Assembly: GCF_000699445.3 (NCBI RefSeq)
Contig: NC_067196.1
Location: 28,351,116-28,415,115, forward strand
Length of the DNA: 64,000 bases
Origin: Schistosoma haematobium
Taxonomy: Eukaryota; Platyhelminthes; Trematoda; Strigeidida; Schistosomatidae
Reading direction: 5' to 3'
The notes below the pieces were generated by a model, which saw only the letters and a program-made list of their open reading frames with translations, did no database searches and was not told the origin of the DNA. Shown piece by piece: positions 50,121 to 62,800 of the stretch (its first letter is position 1; every line of letters begins with the position of its first letter). Both the position numbers and the translations under genes were made by a program.

Positions 50121-52829
50121 TATATATTATTTACTAATCATCTTAAGAAACATTAGTAAAATCATATAGTACTACAGACAAGTACTAGAAAACTTTGTAT
50201 ACAAGTACACTGGTTCAAGTTTTTATATTATAAATTGGTACACAAAAGGGAGTTGGTGAAATGAAAAGTTGTTAAAATGGATTAAAAAGATATAAGCTAA
50301 GGAAGGAAATCTGAAGGTTTATAAAAAATAGAAGAGTGAATGTATTTGTGCTATGTTTTCATACTATGTTATTCAAAGTTTCCAAATGACAGCTTCTAAG
50401 ATATCTAAAACTTGCCACATGTACACTAAAAATACCTTTGGTGCATGGTTTAGATCAACAGCTTGTAATTTAATGGGCTCCCCACGTCTTAATATTACCC
50501 ATGTGCTGATTGATAATCATTATCAAGAAGAATTCCCCAAAGTTGATTGGCAACGTAAAATCAGGTCAGGTATGAAGCGATCAACCACCAATTACACCAA
50601 ACCTTTGAATTCCCAATTCGTTATCTAAATCTATCGTTCTGGTCAAGAAAGCCGAAATTTCTAGGTGTGATCCCTTCTGCTTTCATAAGTTCACAACGCT
50701 AATGACTATTAACTAGAATTGTCCCTTGGTGTTCAATGATCATCCAGCTATCCTGTAAGTTTGTAATGAAAATTAACTTCAAACTGAACAAGTCTGCACG
50801 AACCATCATCTTTTTATTTAAATAAAACTAGATATATTTCACTCCGATCAGTCAGTTATAAGCATTGTAGAACCTGACATATATGTGCATCGGTTCAAGT
50901 CTTCGCAATGCGCAAGTTCAACGAGATGAAATTATCAAGATAAATCTCAGACTTGTATAAGTAGTAATAGTATCAGTAGCAACAAAATTATTGCCTACAG
51001 ACAACATGATTCTGTATACATGACTCAGTCTAGCAGCTAGTTACCCCAAGAGTTGGTAACGTTTTGGTTTGGTCACCCTAGCTTCCTGTACCAGTAGATA
51101 TCGCCCATCGGGGTAGGCGGGGGATGGGCATAAATAATACACTTTCCACCCATTTCAGTCAATGAAGATCCATTAACTTACCAACCGATTTTTCATCTTT
51201 ATCTAACACCCAGAATCTAATATTAGCATTACTTACTCAGTGGTTCCAACATACGTGAGGAATACCCTGAAGACAGCTGTGATAAAATATTAGTGAATTA
51301 GGAATGTCTTCTATTTCTAAAGGCCATGCTTCACAACCTCAAAGCAAGATAAAACAAACTTTTCCTCAGGATACTCGACTACAATGTTCTTCAAACTTTA
51401 GTGCGGCTTAAACTCTCAGTGTTGATTTCGATAAAACAAGTAATATTGCATCAATTTATACTATATTAAATAACCAAAATAATAAAAAATATTATCATTT
51501 CACCTTTATGCACTTACCTCCAGCTAATTAATTATTTGTTTACGGTAATTAACCTTTTAACTTAGTTTGAACTTAATAACGAATGGTCACTTTAGAAAAA
51601 CACTTGAGAAAAACTATGATTAATAACCTTGTCAATAGTTTAGTCTATTCATCAAAGAGAATAATTATTTAGAATTTTGATGGACCTCTTATGAATTTCA
51701 ACGAAAATGGCGTTGCACTTCAAAATGTATAACTAACTCGTTTTATATTAAAACAAAATACAAAATTCAACCTTGTCTGTGATATGGTAAAGGAAAGTTT
51801 CGTTAAAAGTTTTTCACCTGTTCAGCTGTAATGACATTTGGAAATGACCATTTCTTAATTATTAAGAAATAAGCTTAAAATTTTGTTTTAACTTTCAAAG
51901 TTTAAATTATTTGACTATTTAGTGTACTGTTTGCACAGCGTAGTTAAAATACTGAACTATATTCTCAGAGTCAGAGAGAGAGGTCGAATGTGAGATCAGA
52001 AAGCAAGTTACTTAGTTGATGACCGATATTATTATAGTCTCAAACGCGAAGGAGAAAAGTTGATAATGCTGAGCCATCCTTTCCCAATGATAATTTCCCT
52101 GTCTATCTTTTGATGAATATTTAAGCCCTTAATAATCAAACTATTATTTGTTTCCCTGTTTAGAAGAAAATTTTTTGAATAACTTTGTTTATTCTACCTC
52201 ACTGTTACCATGTCTAACAGAAGTTTAGTATCATTACTATTGTAATCAACACCCTGAAAAATAAGTATATATTTGAGATCGTATAGCTTCGAAAATGAAT
52301 TCGTTGAAAAGAGAACTCTTTGCTGACCCAATCGTTCTTACTCAATCTCTCAATGGGTGTATTCCGTTTATTAAAAGTTGATAAGACTTTAAAATTTTAA
52401 CTTTGTAGTTGAAACCATTGAGACCTGTAACCTCAGGGGTAATAAGTGTCATGATTATAGATAATAGATTAACTGGTCTACTGTATTTCGTATTATTCAA
52501 GTTCTTCTGACAGTTAATTCAGCAAATTCCGTATTGATATAACTAACGAAGTTAAAATAAAAACTACTTTTTAATTTTAAACTATTAACTCATATACACC
52601 CAGAGTAATTATCACAACTGAGTCAAAACTCAGTGCTCGAAAGTTCTAAGTTCACTCAATTCACCTTGCAGTGAAATAATTATCCAGTGTAATCGCTAGA
52701 CAATTTCCTCACTTCTGACATGGTTGAACTTCATAAATCACTGTGGATCACTGGTAATTCAGAACCAATCTCAAATCCTTTTACTCTCATAACATTAAAG
52801 ACACATATTACGTCTGTTACCTATCGTGG

Positions 52830-52885
52830 AGCACAGACCATCGACCAGGAACCGTTAACCTACGCTGTCATGAACTTTTCTTTCT
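52830..52885 (-). mobile_element. Short RTE 3'-end scrap
   Basis: GTGGAGCACAGACCATCGAC and CAGGAACCGTTAACC resemble the antisense C-terminal end of the RTE copies at 18.7 and 58.4 kb. Confidence 0.4.
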
Positions 52886-53879
52886 AGCTATTTACAGGTG
52901 ATACTCATTTTTTTTAACCCTGTCTCGACTTTTCATCAACTCTGTTCCAGACAAAACATATCGTAAATCAAGTAGCCGATCAGAATCAAGGCAGATGCAC
53001 AAAAATATATTCAAATGTCAAGATTTTCAGTGGTGAACTAACTTAGATAACATCATAATTTCAATGAATTTAATAGAATCGCAACGAATTTTTATGGGTC
53101 AAAGTCCGTGAAGTGTTCAAATAGAAGAAGTTGACTTTATTTTTCTGCATGAAGAAATAAAGAATGAATGTAATATTCATTGAACAATAGGATGAGTTGT
53201 ATTTCTACAACAGTTAATGTCACATGTAAAAGTAATTGAGAAACGAGTATTTACTTATTCGGATTCAAATGAAGTTGAGGAAGACAACGTATCTAGTATT
53301 TAAACGGATAAATGGAAGCGAACTAACATATTTAACACATTGAGTAGACATTATAGAAGTTATAGCTATCTATTTACGTCAATATCACAGTGATAAAGAA
53401 ACCTGCACAAATACTTATCAATAAATACTGGGTACATTAAAAGACCATTTAAAATCATTCAGTGATTTCTTATAATCTCTGTTATTTAGTCACATGAAAG
53501 AGTAATGCAATAGAACGTTTAAAATAGACATTAACAGTACAGAGGATAAATAATTTTACCAATCATAGTAAACTAGCATTGATTTTAAAGTTTCGTATAA
53601 GTTAATAGATGACTGTAAATTATTTCAATCATGCTTCGAAGGATTATAGTCTTTATTCACAAAGGGTCTTTTCAGATTGTTTTAATCTATTCAACTCGAT
53701 AAAAAAATGTATTATTGCTAGCAGTACGATTTTTATCCCAAAACAGTCATTCTACATATCACACTGCAATCATGCATCGAGTTTCAAAGATAAATTAGTC
53801 ATATATTGACTTGGCAACTTAAAGCTTCTAATCCCAAGTTTGCCTGTTATTAATTCAGTGTAAATGATTATAATCTACT

Positions 53880-54055
53880 CCAGTTGTGTAATGGTGTAAA
53901 CCAAAGCAAACCAGCCAGGTATTTCATCTTAGTATGGGACCTGTCAGGAGCAGAGATCTACAGCCCCTTTAGGAGTCAAAGCCAGGAACTCCAGGTCTCT
54001 CGTTGAACACTTAACAATAAGAATCAATGGGTCGGCGTCCAGCTGTACTATTACA
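53880..54055 (-). mobile_element. Decayed SINE-like remnant
   Basis: GGTATTTCATCTTAGTATGG then GACCTGTCAGGAGCAGAGAT fits a mutated hammerhead on the minus strand; GGAACTCCAGGTCTCTCGTT and TGGGTCGGCGTCCAG fit the tRNA-like end. Lies 290 bp inside intron 1 from exon 1. Confidence 0.45.
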
Positions 54056-54345
54056 ATTTAAATCAATTTGAGATATAAGGTGATACTCTTTGAATACCAT
54101 CAGTGATAACTGTTTCACTTCCGAAATGTCTAAATTGAGGAAACTCATACTTGGAAGAAGAAGCTACTCAGCCCTCTCTGATTTTCAATGATACCTCAAC
54201 TAAAAACAATCCGTGGTGAATATAACCTACAATAAGAATCGATCTATCCGATTATTACTTATGTAAACAGTCGTAGTAATAAAAACAATTGTTATCAAGT
54301 CTAGTATTTCAAAACATTAGTCTATAATAATTAACCAATACATAC

Positions 54346-56095
54346 TTGATGTTTGAATTTTCAGATCAGGCTTATAATTCACTTCAGACTGAATATAATT
54401 ATAACAGTTTTGTAATTGACTTGACCTGTAATTTGAATTTCCTGTGAATGAAATAGTTCTTGGTTGGTTATTATTATTATTATTAGTGTTTATGTTGCTG
54501 CTATTATTGTTTAAATTATCTATGGTATTTTTCATATTTACATCATTTACATGACTTGATTGATGATTTACAGATGTATTGTTATTAAATCCAACCATAA
54601 TATCGGTTGTAGAGTCTTGTGTAGTATTTATTGCAGGACTAGTATTATGATTGTGTTTAATGGCATTACTTTCTTGAAATCTTGGTTTAACATCTTCAAT
54701 AATGAATGGAGTACCTAAACCACTATGATTTTTTAAATTATTCGATTGTACAGTATTCGAATGCAAAATAATGGAATTATTTGCACTCTGTAATTGTTGT
54801 AATGGATATTGTTGCTGTTGACCAGATTGATGAAGTTTCAATAAATTATTTGCATCATCTGTTCTTAATAAACTGTGATTATTATCATTATTATTAGTAT
54901 CACTATTACTAGTATTGATAGTTCCATTATCAGCATTATCAGTATTATTACTAGTAGTAGTTATTGTAGTAGAATTAGTGGTATTAGGTTCATATAACTG
55001 TGAATTATTATAATTTGTCAATTGATCTATGCTTCCATTTAAATTAAACTCAAGTGAATTCCAATGATTTAATGTACGTATATTTAAACAATTTAGATTT
55101 TTTAATTGTTCTGTATTACCATAATTTAATGAACCATTTTGATAAATATAATTCATCACGTTTGATGCAGCTGCTACAGTAGAATCAATGGATGAACTTG
55201 TCATGAGATCTGTTGATAAATTTGATAAAAACGGTTCTGATATACTACTTGTTAATATTGGAAGTTGAGTTTCTGTTGTTCTATTACTATTATTAATATT
55301 ATTGCTATAATCATTGAATGAAGATGATATCATAGCATTATTATTGATTTGATTACATAAGAAATTTAATTCAATCCGTGGATCTTGAATATGATGTTGT
55401 TTTTGTTTTAACTTGGATTGATTACCATATGATGTTGTTATAATATAATTTTGACCATTTTCATCAATATATGTTGTTATACCTAGTTGATCAGATAGAT
55501 CTAGTGAATTACAATTATTGGTTAACTTTATTTGTGATGATTGTGAAATAGTTGCAGACGAATTAGCATAACTTAAATCATGTGGACTATCAAGTGTTTT
55601 CAACAAATAATTTTGAATTTTCATATAATTTGATGGGGATGATGTTGATTGTTGATTGGTTAATAAATTTTGATTAGCGTCTGTATTTTCATCACCAATT
55701 AGTATATTGGATGAATTGTTTATACTGTTAGATAACTGAAATGATACAGTTTGCGGATTGGTTGATATATTACCTGTTAAACTATTTGTTCGCATGATAT
55801 ATTCAGATGAGGAGAGAGAATTATTAGAATTTTGACTAAAGGGTAGAAAATTATGTATTGTAGATTGTGGATGAATATCTATTGTTGGTATATTATTAAC
55901 TGGATTGATATCCACAATAGATGTTGATAAAATAGATTCAGATATACTATAACTTTTAGATAATGGATGAAGTAATTCTTTGGCAGAATCTATTAAGTAT
56001 AAGGTTTCAAATTTATCTGGATATAATTTATAATTTTCATCGGACTGATTATCTTGGTTATGTTCTTGTTTTAAATTATCTACGTTTTTAAACAT
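54346..56095 (-). CDS. onecut: ONECUT homeobox factor, coding exon 1 (N-terminal region)
   Basis: First recognisable coding exon, encoding residues 1-583 plus one base of codon 584. The sequence is low-complexity, rich in Asn, Ser, Thr and Gln, with no folded domain visible, as in the N-terminal transactivation region of other ONECUT proteins. The start is the ATG at 56095-56093. An in-frame TAG at 56104-56102 lies just upstream, so no longer N-terminus is possible unless that TAG is part of a 3' splice site. The exon ends at 54346 before a GTATGT donor. The open frame runs on to 54317 but that is intron read-through. The single leftover base (A) joins GC from the next exon to make Ser584, so the frame continues into the CUT exon. 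The assignment to ONECUT rests on this splice compatibility, strand and order, not on homology within the exon itself. Additional upstream exons are possible. Confidence 0.82.
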
Positions 56096-56104
56096 ATTAT
56101 GCTA

Positions 56105-57670
56105 TTTTATGAAGCTATAATATTAATAATAATGATAATTAATATAACGATATATGATGAAGATGGATATCTCACTACAATCGATACAAAACAGTTTGTA
56201 TTTCTCATTAAAGTCCATCAATATATATATATACAAACGTACATTCATCTGATTACAGGTGAATATTAAATCAGTAAATGAATTATCAAGTACCTTTCAT
56301 ATACATTAAGAAAAGTAATTGAAGCCAGTATAATCATCCTAGTTCATTATATATCATAATAGTTTAAAATGAATTCATATCAATCTTCACCAGTTAAATA
56401 AGTATACAATTCACTAAATTACCTGGCTAATTAATTGATTTGAGAATTTAAATAATAAAATTAATCAATCATTGCTTCTAACTGTGTACGTATGTATTAA
56501 TACTACAGGAATACATATATGTATATGGGAGAGAGAATACATGGAAAATATAATTATTGGTCAAAACGGTATACATAATCTAAATTAATTATTTTAAATG
56601 GTCAGCTTATATACATATACTGAATATTTAACACACTACTGACAAAAGAATTTCTCAGAGCCCTAATTAACCACTTGAATGAAAGTGTATCTCCAAAATT
56701 ATGCTGATAATATCAGTAGTATTTTGAAAAACGTTTAATAAATATGAAGTGTTCGTTTTTAACTGAAATAGGACTAATATTTGGATTGTGACTAGAAAGG
56801 AAATCAATGATAAGCGTTTTATCTTATTTCAGATCAGTCACCTAGATGTTCACATCAAGAACTGAATCAAATACGTGTCTCGTCAAATATCAATCCTTAT
56901 TATCAATAACGGAAAAGTACAAACCCTTATATATAATTTCTTAGAGGTTGAGAAAGTATTCATCTGAACTTAATGTCTTTACGGATGCGTTGATGTTTGG
57001 AGTGATATGTATTAAATTCAAGTCCCTGTGTAAACATCTACAATGGAATGAAGGACATTCAGATGAAGCGTCAGAAACAGGACAAAACAAACTTCTTGGA
57101 TACCACTGCCAGTCACAACCCATATTTACTAAAAACTTATAACTAAAAAGCGATATTGAGCCAATCCGCTCATTGTGCACCTATCCCAATAGAGGTTGAT
57201 CAATTGCAGACCTAATATCAATAATAAAGCAATACAATTCTTTAAGAAAAGATTGACATCCTTTGAAATTATGTGAATATAAACTTGCGTTAAATAAAAA
57301 GTAGTATACTTAGTATTATATAAAAATATATAATTTACTCTATCTTCAGTTATTCTCTATTAAGTATGTAATTTAAAATAGATGTATTGTTATATCCAAC
57401 TAGATTCACTATTATCTATACGGTCACACCATGAAAGAAACATTAATTACTCATATTGTAAGGAATCTAAACGATTTCTATTCCATCAGATAATCAGTAC
57501 AAATTTGAACTACTCTTTCATAAGGAAATGAATAGTTCAAAACAATGATTAGGAAGCAAAGCTTAGATGATCAAATACAGATAAAAACGAATAATTAAGA
57601 CACACATGTTACTTACTATCTAAATAATTATTAGCTACAAAAAATTCCTGTAGTAAGAATCCAATTTGGT
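56105..57670. other. Region upstream of the ONECUT start codon
   Basis: AT-rich. It should contain 5' UTR, a possible 5' non-coding exon or the promoter of the minus-strand ONECUT gene, but no specific element can be supported. A short TA run lies at about 56221-56231. Confidence 0.4.
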
Positions 57671-57679
57671 TGATCAGTG

Positions 57680-58462
57680 GAAAGCAAAACACATCTATCT
57701 GGCATTCACTTTGGTTCAGATCTTCCTAGGTAGGGTTGCTTACCCTATCCCGTAGAAGAGAACCATGCAAAAGTTCTAACCAATGTCGCGGCAGCTTCAG
57801 AAGTAATAGACCTCATCATACACAAATGAAAACTCAAGATCCTAGAATACGACACAGCACGTAGCAGTCAAATCACACTTAAAAAGCTTTACATACTTGA
57901 GCAGTACCACTGATAAACAAGAAGAATATAATGTAGATATAAAGGAGAGGATTGGCAAGGCAAGAACAGCATTCTTACAGTTGAAGAACATATGGAACTT
58001 AAAACAACTGTCAATCAATATCAAAGTCACAATCTTCAATACATACAGTTCTACTGTACGGAGCTGAAACTTGGAGAAGTACCATAACCATCATAAGAAG
58101 TACGATTATTCATAAAAAATTGCCTACGCAAGATACTAAATATCCGTTAGCCAGATGCCATCAGTGACAACTCACTGTGGTAGAGAAAAAACCAACTCCC
58201 AGATGAGGAGGAAATCAGGAAAAGACACTATAGGTAAATAGATATATTGCCGAAATCACTAAACTGCAACATGAGGCAAGCCCCGTACTTGAAATATTTA
58301 AGACTAAATGAAAAGCGGTCGACCAAAGAACACATTGCACCGTAATTGAAGGCAGACATCAAAAGAATGAGTGGCACTTGTAAACAAATGTAAAGGAGAG
58401 CCCAGGACCGAGTAGGTTGGAGAATCCTGGTGGGTCGCCTATGGTCCTCCATGGGTGGTAAC
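57680..58462 (+). mobile_element. RTE/SR2-like LINE 3' end
   Basis: Plus-strand decayed reverse transcriptase C-terminal part. In shifting frames one reads a broken catalytic-box region, NVAAAS..IDLIIHK, RIGKARTAFLQLKNIWNLKQ, then the C-terminal WPDA / RTNQLPDEEEIRK-type and HEASPVLE region, and near 58410 QDRVGWRILVG, ending in GGTAACAGGCGTAAGTA. Several stops and frameshifts make it non-functional. It points away from, and lies 1.6 kb upstream of, the ONECUT start. Confidence 0.82.
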
Positions 58463-58469
58463 AGGCGTA

Positions 58470-61400
58470 AGTACGTGATATATTTCAATCTCACTGTCAA
58501 TAAAATTTTCAAGGTTAGGGAATTTAATAGAGATATACATTTCAACGGGCACCCTTTATGGTTATTATACTATAAAGATAAAAATATATGGTTATTCAAT
58601 AATAGTAATTAAATGCAATGTGAATTTTTTTAGTATCTTAATTTCACCATATTCCGCATTAAATAACATTCTTAGTCTAGTCTATCTTATATATGCATTT
58701 TCCTGAATTCTGAAGACATATAAAAGACTCCCAACAATGAGTACCAAATTAACAACTTTAAATCACTTTTGCATACATGATAATACATATTCGCTTTGGT
58801 TCAACTATTAATTAGAAAGTTATAATCTATTAGGAATAATCCAATGTTCACATTCCTGATTATTTTCCCTTCTTATTCTTTGAATCTTGTCCAAAAATAT
58901 GAATAATTACAAGACTATCTTCGGTTTAAATTCTAAAAAAATAATTTATAATAACCTTAAATCATGATTAACCTTAAGTGTTAACCGTAGTCTATTGATC
59001 TGTACTACTTAATAGAATCAGTAATTTGGAATAATTTGGTTTTATTTTCATTTATTTATCAATTGTCCTTCTTAGAATGCTAGTTTTCTATCCCTGAAGT
59101 ATTTACAGAGTGTGTCTTTTTTCGTTTTTCTATCAACTGTTAAAATGACGACTCTTTTATGGAAAACAACGATTTATCATTGATTTTGTCTTGTCGTTAA
59201 TTAGTCTGAAAAGAAATCCATATTCACACCATAATTATTTTGTATGAAGAAAACACATACATAAACACTTATTTATGTGACGAAGTTTTAAAACGGTAAA
59301 CTAATGTAACAAACGAACCTACTGGTTTTGAACCTAAAATAAGCAAGTAGAAGTATTACATTCAGTAAATTGTCAAGGAAATTCAAAAATTATTTAAAAA
59401 TGTAGCCTATAGATTATACATTCTGATTATTGTACGTTATTCATCATCACACCGTTAATGAATTCATTCAAAGATAATATAAGGCAGAATGTCTGTGAGG
59501 ACTCAACTTTCTTTTAGGGCAAATTATTCTAAGATTAGAAGTATATACATATCACTAACATACTTATTAAAATCGTTTTTTTACGCCTCACTCACATTTG
59601 TATGGAATAAGATAGTAAACTGACTAATTTGACGTGGAACTTACTTTCCAAGCAATTCACTTAGCACGAGATTAAGTTTATATTAATTAAACGGTATCAG
59701 GAATAATATGTCAATTGTCCCTTGTTAGTTTATGACAGTGCAAAGGACTTCTCATGTTAATATTTTATATTATGCCATTCTTTCTTGGTAGTTTTTTGGA
59801 AACTGGGCAAAAGACCGGAACGATTTTGTCTTTTTTTATAACTGTTAACATTTTTAGAAATGTAATTCATATTTGGATTCCCTTTATGCACGGTATCATT
59901 TATTTTTATGTAACTAATCATCCGACCTTTGATGATAGCTCTTAAGATTTCGTAAATGAATCCAGATATGATTATTTTGTAATCAACTAGCCATCGATTG
60001 AACTACAATAAATATTGTCCAGTAAAATGTCATAATTGAAGTTCCTATTCATTGTATTAACTATATTACTTAAATAAACGTTGATTAGTGTAACCTGACT
60101 ACTATAAGTTTTACAAGTGATATTTTTTTAAACAAAAAATCTAATAACCTACCGACCGAAATTAGCGACTAACTCATACGTTTGCGACACTTATTTACCA
60201 ACTGCTCGAGTATCTCAATAAATCAACCTATTCTAAATTTGTTTAAACTGAATAATTAAGAACGTTAATTGTACATTTTCACGAGTTGCTATAAAAGGGT
60301 TACAAATCATTGTGATTCAAAATACTGGAAAGTCCTATCATAAATACTTTAGTTCTTGGCTTATTTTTATTTATCTATCCTTTGAAACAATGAGCGACAA
60401 ATATACAGGAATTCAAGCACCTCAAGTTGTGATATATAACAAAGTTGTAGCAGCTAAACTAATGGACAACTTGTATAACTGAATACGAGTACCTGATACT
60501 GACTGTTAGTAATACTAATGAAATATACTTTGAAAACTTATGATTGGAATACATGCTGTAGTATTGTACAATTGATGCTGTGAAATATCTATTCTCAACA
60601 AAATTTATAGGATTGAATCAAGTCCTTATTATCAGTCCCAATATATGAAAAAGCGTCCTCACTACACAACAATCGGAATTACCACCTCTTAATAAAATTT
60701 TATATTAGTAATGTATTTCCCAAGTCTACTCATCATTTATATTTTGTTGGTTTTTGCGATAACTTTGAAGATGTCGTAAAAAAGTCCTATTGTATCAAGG
60801 TAGTCATTGACAGTTGACTGTGCTTACTTATTTCTAATTAATATCGCAACGTACAACATACTAATAGTAAACTATAGCGAAAATTAGAAATTTCAAAAAA
60901 AAAATTTAGAGTCCCAAGCTAGACACAGTCTACAAATTTTCCCTGACTAAATGCTATTTTCAAAATATGGAATAGGATATTCCTTTTTTTTATTAATCAG
61001 CTCTGTACTAAGAAACCATTCACCAAATAACATTGATATTTCTCCCCGTAATAATTTACTGTATTGATTTCTGCAATAATCCCCAAGTGGTTTTCATAAA
61101 AATACTTCTATACATCATTAAATATTTTGGATGCCAATCAGAAGTGGACAGAATCCAAATTTACCCGGCAAACTTGCACATGTTTTACAGCAATAGCAGT
61201 CTCCTGTATTATAAGTCTTACTGAAAAAAAACCCTTTATGTATTCACGATGGCACCTATGTTGTCTCCTCCAAAATAATGTCATTCTCTTCACTTGCAAA
61301 GATGTTACTACACAGTTGCGTAGTACTTGGAAATTAGTTTGATCTGAAGGTATTTTTTTCAAAAAGTGAAATCACTAGTTTGCCATTTCTCAGTAATAAG

Positions 61401-62560
61401 TATACACGAAATCCATGCAATCACGTGGTGAATACAGTCCATCTACACTAATGGGTCAGAATCTCCTGACATATTTTCATGAGTCTATTTTCCAATACTC
61501 GTCAGATGTTTTTAAGCATATATCATAGTTTTCAGTTCACAGGACACTTTGCTAATAGTTGTTAATAACTTTTGAACATGCAAACAAATTTAAATAACAA
61601 TTTATCATTGTTATTTAGCAACTCTAAATAGCTGGTAACATTCTATTATAACTAGATTAAAATTAAACAGAATTCTAAGCAAATTTACCTGGGAAATTTG
61701 TCAATTTAACTGAATGATGAACGAAGATCAGAGAGTGCAGTTACATAACTTTTGACTGGTTGCAGAGTAAAAGTATGAGACATTACAACCTTATTTCGGC
61801 ATCGTAAATGAAGACCTCTTAGGAAATAATAAACAGTTGTTATTACAAACTATGAGAAAACGTCTTTCCATATTTAAATGTATTACGAACAAATCTGTTT
61901 AGTGGGAATGAGTGTTTTGCTGTATGTTAAGAATTTAGAAATAGATTTTAAGTAAAACCTAAACTCCCAAAGCGTATCACCAATCACCCGGACTAAATAT
62001 ACACTAGTTTACTGACTTCTTAGTTCTCTTGTCAAAATAATAGATATTGGCATACGATAACGCTGACCTTACATTTACTAAAAATTATTTTCATCCTAAG
62101 TTATATATATTAAATGAAATGCGTCATGATCCAAAACAATCTCGCTAACGCTGTAACATTTCAGAAGTCTTCAGGATCAGGATTGCATTGTCTATTTTAT
62201 GTTCATTTTCTGAAATACTGGAAACAACCGACACCGTTATGTCAACCAGGTGTGACGTAGATTTCGTGCGTGTGTTCATATTAGATAACTTTCCTATGGA
62301 CACTCATGATAAGTTGCTTTTCCGTGGAATGTAAATTTATCAATTTTTACACAAAATCCCAGATGTTACGATAACGATTATATTTAACGAACACCTAAAT
62401 ATTAAAAATGACTGAGAATAACAATCAGAACGTATCGTTTAGTCGGAAGGTCCTTTCTTTTCTAGTTTAAAATCCTTTCGCAGTGTATATCCATGACGCA
62501 ATCCCTAGTCGTTATTACTAATTTACATATAAATTCCTAAAGTCACAATAAGAAGTCGTG
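58470..62560. other. AT-rich stretch with no recognised gene
   Basis: Only short chance reading frames on both strands; no conserved protein, RNA or transposon motif seen. Confidence 0.55.
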
Positions 62561-62569
62561 ACTATGCCA

Positions 62570-62800
62570 TGAGTGAGATAGGTATCACTGATGATAGTTA
62601 CACTATATCGTTAACTGAGTGAAGTTATGGATCATTGGATGCCGACTTACGAATCTAAAGATAATGTGCTTACAATAAGCTCTGAAAGGCTTATGCCCAG
62701 TCCCCAGTAGAATCGTGAATGAACGCTACAGAAGTCCTGAACTACGGCGAAACAACTGCCAAGTGCTGTTCGGTTCCCAATAATTCTCCAGTTGATCAGT
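62570..62800 (+). mobile_element. Decayed SINE-like remnant
   Basis: GTTAACTGAGTGAAGTTATG then ATTGGATGCCGACTTACGAA, and CGGCGAAACAACTGCCAAGT then GCTGTTCGG, match the SINE layout in order on the plus strand (leader, tRNA-like part, hammerhead 3' half), with many changes. Confidence 0.42.

Larger units (their letters stand above)
43028..54345 (-). other. ONECUT intron 1 (11.3 kb)
   Basis: Bounded by GTATGT at 54345 and AAG at 43028. It contains SINE remnants near 43.7, 44.6, 45.4-45.7 and 53.9-54.05 kb, one copy of a dispersed repeat at 48.77-49.2 kb, a reverse-oriented Penelope-like fragment at 49.87-50.12 kb and a short antisense scrap resembling an RTE 3' end near 52.84-52.88 kb. The remaining AT-rich stretches (46-48.7, 50.2-53.8 kb) show no gene I can support. 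Confidence 0.85.

Noticed and set aside
50353..50628. 91-codon plus-strand frame
   Set aside because: No family resemblance and no neighbouring coding signal.
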